From Sphingomonas sp. Leaf412 (GTDB lineage: Bacteria > Pseudomonadota > Alphaproteobacteria > Sphingomonadales > Sphingomonadaceae): 64,000 nt of DNA. The notes under the pieces were generated by a model. That model was not told the DNA's origin. It was given only the letters and a program-made list of their open reading frames with translations, and did not search any database. Location of the stretch: contig NZ_LMQP01000002.1 of assembly GCF_001425405.1 (NCBI RefSeq), forward strand, positions 422,144-486,143. Reading direction: 5' to 3'. The position numbers were made by a program, and so were the translations under genes. Shown here in pieces: positions 36,708-44,408 of the stretch. Position 1 is the stretch's first letter. Every line of letters begins with the position of its first letter.

Positions 36708-36727
36708 CGTGTTTCAGATGTATCGCA
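36412..36727. promoter_or_regulatory. Cluster of four ATGTATCGC sites
   Basis: ATGTATCGC occurs at 36412, 36459, 36479 and 36719. The second and third lie in a 16-nt direct repeat (cggatgtatcgctttt, starts 36456 and 36476, period 20), so codon use does not explain them. The last is just upstream of the HTH gene. The octamer TGTATCGC also occurs at 32292, before the MORC-like operon. A binding site for the HTH protein is the natural guess. Confidence 0.45.
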
Positions 36728-36894
36728 AGGATTGATGAAACGCAACAACTGATACGAAGCATTGGAGATGAGGTTGCTGAGCGTCGGTACTGGTCGCGGT
36801 GGCGGATCGCCTCGCTGACGGGAGCGCAACGCACGCGAAGCCGGAGGTATCGAGCGGCACCCGGGTGCGTCGTCGAGCATGGACGGAACTGAAT

Positions 36895-36912
36895 AACTAC
36901 CCAGGAGTAGTG
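36895..36912. promoter_or_regulatory. ACTAC-N6-GTAGT dyad, site 2
   Basis: AACTACCCAGGAGTAGTG lies 26 bp before the gene at 36939 and matches site 1 (19561) at 14 of 18 positions, keeping both half-sites. As at site 1, the gene downstream encodes a kinase-type ATPase domain, which argues for shared control. Confidence 0.5.
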
Positions 36913-36938
36913 ATGTTCTCAGCATCTGGATTTGCCTA

Positions 36939-37574
36939 ATGCATGCCGACGTTACACTCGACCCGCCCCCCTTGCAGGTTCCTGGCCTGATGCTGGCGAT
37001 CCTGCGGGAAGCTCGCATGGGAAGGCGGAACCGGGCCGAGCGTCTCTTCGCGGGTCCTTCCACAGACCACGGATGTGAGCGCGATCGCGCGCGGCGGAAG
37101 CGCGCGAGGATGATGGTGGAGCGGCTGCTCTCGGCCCGTTCGGAAGGGGTGGTCGATCTGGGTTGCCTCGTCGCCCGCCATGCCACGCTCGAGCAGATCG
37201 CCACCCCAGGCGTCATGCGCCTGCACACCAGCGTCGAACGCATCCTGGTGCCGGACTGGTCGGCCCGCCTGCTGCTCGTGGCTCTCAGCGAATTGATCCA
37301 TGCGGCCGGTACCGCGGCGCTGACGCCGTGCGGGGCGGCGCTGTACCTGGCGGTAGGCTGGAGCGGTGGGCAGCTCGTCGTCGCGCTCGCCGTCCGGCAT
37401 CCGGATTGCGCGCCGGTCCTGACGGGTAGCGGGGCCGACGCATTCATGCGAGCGGACCGGGTCGCCCGCGCGATGGGCGGTGGCCTGGTCCGGGGGATGG
37501 AGCGGGACGGCATGCTGTTCGGCCTCACGTTCGAGTGGCCGTCCGCCGACCCCGGCGACTGGATTCCGTTCTGA
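36939..37574 (+). CDS. Degenerate histidine-kinase-like ATPase domain protein
   Basis: The C-terminal two thirds of this 211-aa protein follow a HATPase layout: N-box-like LVALSELIHAAG (the Asn is lost), LYLAVGWSGGQLVVALAVR as the central strands, and GSGADAFMRADRVARAMGGGLVRG where the ATP lid and G2 box should be. The DxGxG motif is absent, so ATP binding is doubtful. It resembles the gene at 18845 in plan and upstream site. The ribosome-binding site is weak. The next gene starts one base after its stop. Confidence 0.5.
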   Translation: MHADVTLDPPPLQVPGLMLAILREARMGRRNRAERLFAGPSTDHGCERDRARRKRARMMVERLLSARSEGVVDLGCLVARHATLEQIATPGVMRLHTSVERILVPDWSARLLLVALSELIHAAGTAALTPCGAALYLAVGWSGGQLVVALAVRHPDCAPVLTGSGADAFMRADRVARAMGGGLVRGMERDGMLFGLTFEWPSADPGDWIPF

Positions 37575-37575
37575 C

Positions 37576-38307
37576 ATGGCACGCCTGCCGTCTTTCAGGA
37601 TGTCGCCGGATCTGCGGAACGCCGCCCACCTCACCAGCGAAGCCGCATGCCGAGTGCGAGCGCACCGGCTCGCCCGGGGTCACGTTTCGTTCAAGGGTTC
37701 CGTGCGAGAACGCTGGCTCTACAGAGGACATGGAACGCCAAGCATGCCGATCGAGCTCGCGGACCCGGAACTGGTGGATACCCTTGAGCGGGTCGGTGTC
37801 CGCAGCGTGTACGAGCCGCTGGTTCCCTTCCTCGCTGACGCAACCGTCGACCTGGACAGGACCGTCGCGATCGCGACCGACGTACACCGCGAGGGCCTCC
37901 GCTCGGTGCCGAGCGCCCACGCGGCGCTCATCATCACCCGGATGACCTACGGCGCGCCGCCGACATGCTTCGAGCCCTATGTGGAGGAGGGCGTGCTCGG
38001 CGGGTTCATCCCGTTCTCACCGGATGTCTGGGGGGTCTGCCGCCATGGGCGTCTCGCCGTCCGCACGTATCAGCAGTTTCCCGACACGGTGCGGGTTGCG
38101 CTGGCGGGTCGGCCCTTGCGGCGGCTCATCGACGTGCCAGCGTTCGCAAACCGGGCCTACGTAATCGATGACTGCGTCGTCGAAGGCGGGGTGACGGTCG
38201 CCACGTGCACCGTTGAAACGCTGCCGGTCGGCGAGGCGGTGCGGCGGGCGTTGGAGATGCGGGCGGCCGCAGCGCCGGTCACGGCGTCCGATGCCGACGT
38301 CGACTAG
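37576..38307 (+). CDS. Unknown protein, paralogue of the 39489-40708 gene
   Basis: This 243-aa protein is not recognised. Its C-terminal segment (FPDTVRVALAGRPLRRLIDVPAF... with IDD) lines up with LPDTLMAAVQGRPVTELISHQLL...ICD of the frameshifted gene at 39489-40708, so the two probably share a domain. The ATG is one base after the previous stop, which implies a two-gene operon with the degenerate ATPase. Confidence 0.5.
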   Translation: MARLPSFRMSPDLRNAAHLTSEAACRVRAHRLARGHVSFKGSVRERWLYRGHGTPSMPIELADPELVDTLERVGVRSVYEPLVPFLADATVDLDRTVAIATDVHREGLRSVPSAHAALIITRMTYGAPPTCFEPYVEEGVLGGFIPFSPDVWGVCRHGRLAVRTYQQFPDTVRVALAGRPLRRLIDVPAFANRAYVIDDCVVEGGVTVATCTVETLPVGEAVRRALEMRAAAAPVTASDADVD

Positions 38308-38393
38308 CCAGTGAAGTCGATGTCGACCGATCGATATCGGGGGCACGTTGTGTCAGCCCACCCAGGCGGCCGCGTGACCGCGCCTCGCGCGGC

Positions 38394-39080
38394 TTAGCCG
38401 GCCCCTCGACTGGCCCCGCGACGTCGCGGCGACAGATATCTGTCCCCTAGCGGATGGTCGCTGGCGACATAGCCGTGGCCGCGCGTCGTGGCATGCGCAG
38501 CCTCGCGAAACAGCGCGTCGAAGCCCTCCGATCCCCCCCCTTCGCCACCAAGGAGCTTCCGCACGCCGCGACCGGCCATGCCGGCGAGATCGAGCAGCAT
38601 CGCGCCGCGGCCATGCTGCTCCTCCGCCAACATCGAGGCGATCTCGGCGCCGGTGATCGGCGTCAGGGTGAGCGCCGACGGATCGGAGAGCCGGTTGGTC
38701 GCGGGCCCAACCGCGCCGGGCCGGTGCAGCGCGTGCATGCGGCCCTTTGGGTTTCGGTGGCCAACGCCGGTCGCCATGATCGCGAGCACTGCGTTCTCGT
38801 TCTCGCGCGCGAGCCTGATCGCGTCGGTGGGGCCGTAGCCCGCGTCGAGCAGCGCGGCGGCGGTGAGGATGCGGAGTGACTGGCGGGGGGTGTAGCCCTT
38901 CCTAAGGTCGACATCGGTCGAGGTGGTGTCCGGCCAGTCGTGCCGCTGCATCTGCTTGATGCGCCACCTGATGTCGGGGGCGTCTCCGTCAGTGATGCCG
39001 AATGCGGCGAGAAGCATCCCTTCGACAGCCGCCAGGCCGAACCTTCTCTGGGTAACCGGCTCGCGATTTTCGGTGCTCAT
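38394..39080 (-). CDS. Unknown protein, paralogue of the 20065 gene
   Basis: This 228-aa protein is unrecognised. GMLLAAFG, RIKQMQ and a helical hairpin (RQSLRILTAAALLDAGYGPTDAI) match the pattern in the gene at 20065-20775. The ATG at 39080 follows GAAGGA. It diverges from the AlpA-like gene at 39199, and an imperfect 19-bp dyad lies between them, suggesting that one of the two proteins represses both. Confidence 0.5.
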   Translation of the reverse strand: MSTENREPVTQRRFGLAAVEGMLLAAFGITDGDAPDIRWRIKQMQRHDWPDTTSTDVDLRKGYTPRQSLRILTAAALLDAGYGPTDAIRLARENENAVLAIMATGVGHRNPKGRMHALHRPGAVGPATNRLSDPSALTLTPITGAEIASMLAEEQHGRGAMLLDLAGMAGRGVRKLLGGEGGGSEGFDALFREAAHATTRGHGYVASDHPLGDRYLSPRRRGASRGAG

Positions 39081-39119
39081 GCTGATTCCTTCTCGCATCT
39101 TGACGATCGTTCACGCTCA

Positions 39120-39186
39120 CTCGGCTTAGCTTATATCCATTGACAAACGGCGTCATCGTCCTATTTCGGATATAAGTTAAACCGAG
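39120..39186. promoter_or_regulatory. Operator-like dyad between divergent genes
   Basis: The arms ctcggcttagcttatatcc (39120-39138) and ggatataagttaaaccgag (39168-39186) are inverted copies at 17 of 19 positions, 29 bp apart. The region is AT-rich and contains ttgacaaa-like -35 sequence (39140). It fits a divergent promoter under joint control. Confidence 0.55.
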
Positions 39187-39198
39187 AAGGAGTTTCTG

Positions 39199-39414
39199 AT
39201 GAATAGGCTTGCAGACGACATCCTTCGCGGGGCCAAGGCGATCGCGGAATTCACCGGCCTGGAGGAGTGGGAGGTCTACTACCTGAAGAAGTCCGGCGCG
39301 CTGCCGGTCTTCAAGTTGCCCGGTTGCCGCGGTCTGTTCGCCCGCAAGTCGGAGATCGAGCGCGCGTTCAGCGCGCGCGGTTTGCAGGCGGGGGGTCTCG
39401 CGGAGGCGGCCTGA
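39199..39414 (+). CDS. AlpA/excisionase-like DNA-binding protein
   Basis: This 71-aa protein has a winged-HTH of MerR/excisionase type: ILRGAKAIAEFTGLEEWEVYYLKKSGALPVFKL with the hallmark turn before the wing, then GCRGLFARKSEIERAF. Such proteins act as excision (directionality) factors or prophage/ICE regulators. GAAGGAG precedes the ATG. It is a candidate directionality factor for one of the two integration modules. Confidence 0.7.
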   Translation: MNRLADDILRGAKAIAEFTGLEEWEVYYLKKSGALPVFKLPGCRGLFARKSEIERAFSARGLQAGGLAEAA

Positions 39415-39442
39415 CCGTCCCGCGATCCGTTCCCGCAGAAGC

Positions 39443-39475
39443 CACCCGCCCCTGATGGGGCGATACCGCGCGGGT
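39443..39475. terminator. Hairpin between convergent genes
   Basis: An inner stem cgcccc-tgat-ggggcg (39447-39462) is flanked by a further pairing of cacccg with cgggtg. It lies between the AlpA-like gene and the convergent gene ending at 39489, so it could terminate both transcripts. Confidence 0.5.
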
Positions 39476-39488
39476 GCCGCCGTTGGCG

Positions 39489-40708
39489 TCAACAAACGAT
39501 CCCGGGCATGTCGGTGCCAGCGCCCACCGCCCTTCCCATGCGGTCGATGGGCACGAGCGGCATGTCCAACGACAATTCCAGCCGTGGACCCGTGGCGGAC
39601 TGCACGTTTACGATGTCGCAGATCCTAAGCCGATCGCTGAGCAACTGGTGGCTGATCAATTCGGTTACCGGTCGCCCCTGGACCGCCGCCATCAGCGTGT
39701 CCGGAAGGCTCCAGCCCTCGATCGACATCGATGTACCACACCATCCGATCCCGGCTGCCGTCCCGCCGAGCGAGCGCAGGACGCCCTGATGCCAGAACAG
39801 CACGAGGTCGGCATGTGCGAGCCCCACCGTTCTGCCAAACGGATCCGGAATCTCCGCCTCAGCGCCGAACTGCGAGATCGCGCGCAGCGTCAGCTCGTCG
39901 GCCCAAGCCACACCCCCAACGGATGCGCACGCCTTCCGCGCGCTTAGGCGGCGCCTGAGCTTGGCTAGATCCCAGGCGAATTCGCGCCGCAGCAAAGCCG
40001 GGTCGGCGACATCCTTTATGATCGGCGCGGGCATTAGCCGATCATCGATACCTTCAAGTGAGACGGAGAAACGATCGGCTGCCGCCGGCGTCCAGCTGCT
40101 GCGCGCGGTGAGCTCGACCCCGGCAACGCCCGTCGCGATGCCGCGCGAGACTGCGATGGCCGCCAGTGCCACGGCGGCTCGCGACATCTCGAGCCGCGCC
40201 GCCGCGAGCTCGACGCGGCGCGGCGCGTTCGCCTCGACGGCCTCTCCGACTAGCTTCGCCGCGTTGGCCCCCTGATCGACCTCGGCGACGCCCGGCCGGG
40301 CGACGTACTCGATCGGCAGGATGAGGTCGGTGGTTAGCGCGACTTCGAACCGGAGGCCTGGACCCCAAGCCTGTCGATATGGGTCGTCGCGATCAGGCGC
40401 GGCCGGTCTCCCGGTCCACCGACGCTCGACGACAGGCGACGCTCGACGGCGGTGATCAACGGCTCGGCTGCGACGTGCCTGAGCAAACCCTCCGTCGCGA
40501 TCACGCCATGACGCATCGCTGCGTTCACGCGCCACGTCAGGTCGCGCATGTCTCGGGGCGAGATGCTGGCGGGCGGGGGGCCTGCCGGCGCGGGATGCCG
40601 GACTCTGTCGCTGTTGGCCGCTGACCTGACGATGGCATCATGGCTCTCCCCCACGACGGAAGTCGCCAAGCGATCCGCGGAACCGCGATCGGGATGCTTC
40701 GGCGTCAT
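39489..40708 (-). pseudogene. Unknown gene split by a frameshift
   Basis: Two minus-strand frames make one apparent protein of about 400 residues. The 5' part (40708 to 40334, MTPKHPDRG... to ...DRLGVQASGSKSR) has a clear start but ends early. The 3' part (LRFEVALTTDLILPIEYVARP... to 39489) has no good start of its own. A one-base change at the G run near 40362 (cttgggg) would join them by a -1 step. The 3' part shares the PDT...GRP segment with the gene at 37576. It could be a true pseudogene, a sequencing error in a homopolymer, or two genes. Confidence 0.5.
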
Positions 40709-41095
40709 TGCCGTCCCCCAGTGAACAGTTCGCAGGAGGGTGCCGCTCGCCGGAAAATAGTGGGAGTTGAAGCTAGTTGAAGCTCGTTGGAGGCCAGTAC
40801 AGTCGGTTCGAAGTCGAAAAGACAAGATTCCTCTGAACAGAACAGATCCTTGCAGTATAAGTTGTGTTAACACTCGCGGTTTCGCCTGTTCAGCAGAGCA
40901 TCTCGCGAACCGTTCACATCTACTCGCACTCAGCGATAGCTACAAGATTAGCAGGAATTTTCACCGAAGGTCTGGACTGTTGAACGCTGTCACAAGCGTT
41001 ATTTGGTTGCCTCCACCGAGTCGCGACGACGACGGCGCTGACCTTTCAGCGGGGTCTAGCTAGGTCATCGCGGCCCCATCCCGGAGGCCGATCCG
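40709..41095. promoter_or_regulatory. 387-bp region before the recombinase operon
   Basis: This stretch is AT-richer than its surroundings and has no gene. It contains a tandem repeat agttgaagct (40765 and 40775) with a third partial copy, the palindrome gtgttaacac (about 40864), and inverted copies of ctgaacag (40833) and ctgttcag (about 40890). It should carry the promoters of the split gene and of the four-gene recombinase operon, and could hold one end of that mobile module. Confidence 0.45.
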
Positions 41096-42391
41096 ATGCC
41101 CATCGATGTCCAGCGCTACAACCCGCTCGCCACCACGACGCCGCTCTCCCGGGTGCCGCTCGAGGTGCGCAAGGACTCGATCGTGCCGGTCGGTTTCTCG
41201 TACCTCGTCAAGCGCACGTCCCGCGAGATTCTGCCGGAGGAGTTCGCCTATCTGATGTCCGTCGCCGACGTGCCCAAGCGCAAGGAGACAGGCAGCTATC
41301 CGCAACAGACCAACCGGATCTACGCCTACGACCTCCGCCCCTACGCGATCGTGCGCGAGATGGAGGGGCGCCCCTTCCGCTACATGTGCGACGACGTGGT
41401 GCAGGCGGCGGTGATCGGGATGACCATGGGCGTCACCCAGCGCGGCCAGTCCTACAAGCGCGGCACAATCGCGCAGTCGCTGCGGACCTTGTTGCGCTGC
41501 GTCGATCACGCGAACAAGGCCGATGGCTGCGACATCCAGCTCGACGGCGACGCCGCGTTATGCCGCGCCTGGGGTGTCGAGCGGCTCCGCGACGATGACG
41601 GCAAGGCGATCGACCCCTCCCATGTCGACGCGGCGCGGCGCCATATGATCCGGCCGCTCGCGCCGGACACCCGACGGCGGCTGGCGGCGTCGATGGTGGT
41701 CCTCCCGTCCGAATGGGTGCGCGGTGGGCCCTCCTCCAGGCCCGGTCTGGAGCTCGACCACGGCATGCGGGTCGGGTGCAGGCTGGTCGAGAACCTCGGT
41801 ATCCACTTCGAGGACGTCCTCAGGATCACGGTGGCGGACCCCACGCGCGAGTACCCGTTCGTGTTGAGGCGCACCAAGGGCGCGGACACGCGTGAGGTGC
41901 AGGTGCCAGGCAGGGTGCTGCTCCGCCAGCAGGACTACATCAGCAACGAGCGCGCCGCGTGCGTCGAGGAGGCGAGGGAGCTCCATGGCAGCAACTGGGA
42001 CGAGCCCGCCGAGTTGCTCGTAAACACCCTCGCCTCGGGCGTGCACGTCGGACACGCGACCCAGCCCAGCTCCATCCAGCGCGATTTCCGCGTCGCACAG
42101 GAGAGGCTCGGCATGGTGCGGCCGTTCGAGGGCGTTGACGAGGACGGCGGGCCCAGGACGATCGAGCTGCCCTGGCACTGCTACCACGACCAGCGTCACA
42201 CCTACGCGTTCGCTATGTACAAGGTGGCGCTCCGCCGCCGCGAGGCGGATCCGGTCGCGTTCGTCCAGCGTCGCCTGGGCCATGCCGACCGCGGCACGAC
42301 CGACCGCATCTACCTCTTCCCGGACCGCCGGCGCGTCGCCGAGGTGGGTGACATCGCGGTCGCGGGCACCGGGGCGATCATCCGTGGATGA
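41096..42391 (+). CDS. Tyrosine recombinase, first of trio (GmtY/TnpA-like)
   Basis: This 431-aa site-specific recombinase has Arg I in GMRVG (R225), HDQRH (His364, Arg367, His368), GH (394-395) and the nucleophile Tyr405 in DRIYLF, so the catalytic set looks complete. It is the first of four overlapping genes; its stop overlaps the next GTG by 8 bases. Three tyrosine recombinases in a row followed by a small protein is the plan of Tn554 and Gamma-Mobile-Trio elements. ATG at 41096. Confidence 0.85.
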   Translation: MPIDVQRYNPLATTTPLSRVPLEVRKDSIVPVGFSYLVKRTSREILPEEFAYLMSVADVPKRKETGSYPQQTNRIYAYDLRPYAIVREMEGRPFRYMCDDVVQAAVIGMTMGVTQRGQSYKRGTIAQSLRTLLRCVDHANKADGCDIQLDGDAALCRAWGVERLRDDDGKAIDPSHVDAARRHMIRPLAPDTRRRLAASMVVLPSEWVRGGPSSRPGLELDHGMRVGCRLVENLGIHFEDVLRITVADPTREYPFVLRRTKGADTREVQVPGRVLLRQQDYISNERAACVEEARELHGSNWDEPAELLVNTLASGVHVGHATQPSSIQRDFRVAQERLGMVRPFEGVDEDGGPRTIELPWHCYHDQRHTYAFAMYKVALRRREADPVAFVQRRLGHADRGTTDRIYLFPDRRRVAEVGDIAVAGTGAIIRG

Positions 42392-44408
42392 GCTGTCCGC
42401 CGCGGAGCGGCGCCACCTGCGCCTGAAGGAGGGGCTCCTCTCCGGCGCGGTCGTCATCCCGCCAGCGCGCGGTGCCGTGCCGCCAGCGCCGCTGACGGCA
42501 GGCGCTGACGGCGGCGCGGCGGCGGAGCTGGCTGGCGCGCTGCCGGTGCTGCCCGGCTCCGGCCGCTGCGATCCGGCCGCGCCTGTCACGCTCATGCTCG
42601 CCGACGGCGGCCAGCCCTTCCTCGACCTGCCGCTGCGCACCGGCCTGTCCGGGCGCTGCGCGGTCGGGCTCGAGGATGTCTGGGCGCTCCCGCTGATCCG
42701 CGCCCCGCTGATCGGCGCGGTCGCCCGCTACGCGGAGGGCAGGGCGGAGGCCACCGCCAGGGCCGCCGCATGGGCGGCCGTCGCGCTCGCCCGTCAGATC
42801 GCGGCGCTTGGCCTCGGGGCTTCGCCACCGGAAGGTCTGCCCGCGGACCTCTTCGACCAGATCCATATCGCCGAGGAGGCTCGCACGGGCGAGCCGATGC
42901 ATGCGAACCTCAGGCGCCGGCTCAACGTGGCGCGCGACCTGGTCGGCCGCATCCCCGGATGCGCGCACGTCGATGTCCGCGCGGAGAGCGTGGACCGTCC
43001 TGTGCCCGACGGCGACTGCGGCGGGATCTCGGGCGACGTGGATCTGCAGCGGCTGCTGAAGGAGTGCGCCGCGCGTGTTGATCGCGTGGTGCGCGAACAG
43101 ACCCGCCTGGCCGCCGTGCTCGCAGGCGGTGACGGTGGCGACCGCGCCGATGACGGCGACGCCAGCGAAGATGGCGGTGACGGCGGTGGGGAACTCGACC
43201 CCGACGACGCGGATCGCTCCGAGCTCGCCGCGTTCCTGGCGACCGCCTATCCCGGCGGACCGCCACCGTGCCGCGAGCTGACGGCCGACGACCCGGTGCT
43301 GAGGAAGCGGATCCGCAGGTTGGGCTACCGGGCCATCTGCCGGATCGCGTGGCCCACCGTCTCCGACATGGTCGCCTTCGCGGTGCTGATCGGCATCCAG
43401 ACGCGCTACAATGCGGGGATCCTGGCGTGTCTGCCCGTGGACGCGTTCATCTCCGAGGAGGGACCGGCGGGCCCGGGCGACGGAAACAGTGCCGAAGACG
43501 ATGGTTGGGAAGACGATCTCGGCGACGTCGGCGCGCCACCTGCCGGTGGCGATCGCGTCGTCGCGTCGCAGTACAAGCCCCGGGCGGGACGGGAGCAGCC
43601 GGTCAGCTTCCCCGACTCCGGCGACCCGTGGGGTCCCGCGGTACTGGTCGAGTTCGTGCGCTCGTGGACGACCCCGATCCGCGAACACGCGGGCGGCCTG
43701 AGGGGCTACCTCTTCATTTACGCCAGGGAACGCAAGGCGGCCACCGTATGCTCGTTCGCCACGCAAGGCGGGGCGAACCTGCGGAGGGCTCTGGCGGAGC
43801 TTTCCCGCGACCTGGGGTTCGACGGCAAGGTCAGGAACAAGGACCTGCGCCCCGCCGGCGTCGACATCATCCACGAGGCCACGGGCGGCGACCCCCTGAT
43901 GATCCGCGCGGCGGGCTGGTGGCGCAACGTCGTGACGGGCGTGCGGCACTACCTCGGGGGACCGGCGCGGCTCCGCGACGAGGAGCGGCTCATCTGGGGT
44001 CTGAAGATCGAGCACCGCCGCCTGCTGTGGGGCATCGAGGTCTACGGCCGGCCCGATGGCGCCGACCTGTTCAGCGCGACCGACGGCTTCCGCTGCGGGG
44101 ATCCGCTGCGCGGGCCGCTCGGGCAGGATCCACGCGAGCTCTGCCGGGCGCGGGGCCTCTGCCCGATCTGCCCGCACGCTGACGTCGACGTCGCGGCGCC
44201 TGCCTGGTCGTGCGCGCAGATGGTGGCGCTGGCCGACCACCTTCACCGCGAGCTCGCCCACGGCGACCGCTCGCTCCGGTGGCGGGCCCGATGGCGCCCG
44301 GTGCTGACCGAGCTGCTCGACCTGTGGATCCCGCTCTTCCCCGACGCGGTCGTCGCCGAGGCGCGCCGCCTGCCCACCATCCGGATCGAAGGACTTGGCA
44401 ATGGCTGA
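42384..44408 (+). CDS. Tyrosine recombinase-like protein, second of trio
   Basis: This 674-aa protein has a recombinase-like core in its C-terminal part: an Arg I candidate in GIQTRYNAGILA, then DLRPAGVDIIHEATGG with Arg and His, AGWWRN and VRHYL with the Tyr. The sequence departs from canonical spacing. A low-complexity acidic insert (GDGNSAEDDGWEDDLGD) splits the core. Cysteines near the C-terminus (CRARGLCPICPHAD) could bind zinc. GTG start at 42384 inside the end of the first recombinase; it overlaps the third gene by 8 bases. Confidence 0.7.
   Translation: MDELSAAERRHLRLKEGLLSGAVVIPPARGAVPPAPLTAGADGGAAAELAGALPVLPGSGRCDPAAPVTLMLADGGQPFLDLPLRTGLSGRCAVGLEDVWALPLIRAPLIGAVARYAEGRAEATARAAAWAAVALARQIAALGLGASPPEGLPADLFDQIHIAEEARTGEPMHANLRRRLNVARDLVGRIPGCAHVDVRAESVDRPVPDGDCGGISGDVDLQRLLKECAARVDRVVREQTRLAAVLAGGDGGDRADDGDASEDGGDGGGELDPDDADRSELAAFLATAYPGGPPPCRELTADDPVLRKRIRRLGYRAICRIAWPTVSDMVAFAVLIGIQTRYNAGILACLPVDAFISEEGPAGPGDGNSAEDDGWEDDLGDVGAPPAGGDRVVASQYKPRAGREQPVSFPDSGDPWGPAVLVEFVRSWTTPIREHAGGLRGYLFIYARERKAATVCSFATQGGANLRRALAELSRDLGFDGKVRNKDLRPAGVDIIHEATGGDPLMIRAAGWWRNVVTGVRHYLGGPARLRDEERLIWGLKIEHRRLLWGIEVYGRPDGADLFSATDGFRCGDPLRGPLGQDPRELCRARGLCPICPHADVDVAAPAWSCAQMVALADHLHRELAHGDRSLRWRARWRPVLTELLDLWIPLFPDAVVAEARRLPTIRIEGLGNG

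Noticed and set aside
40700-41000. LexA (SOS) box in the recombinase promoter region
   Set aside because: GTTC and GAAC copies are present but not in the GTTC-N7-GTTC spacing known for alphaproteobacterial LexA.
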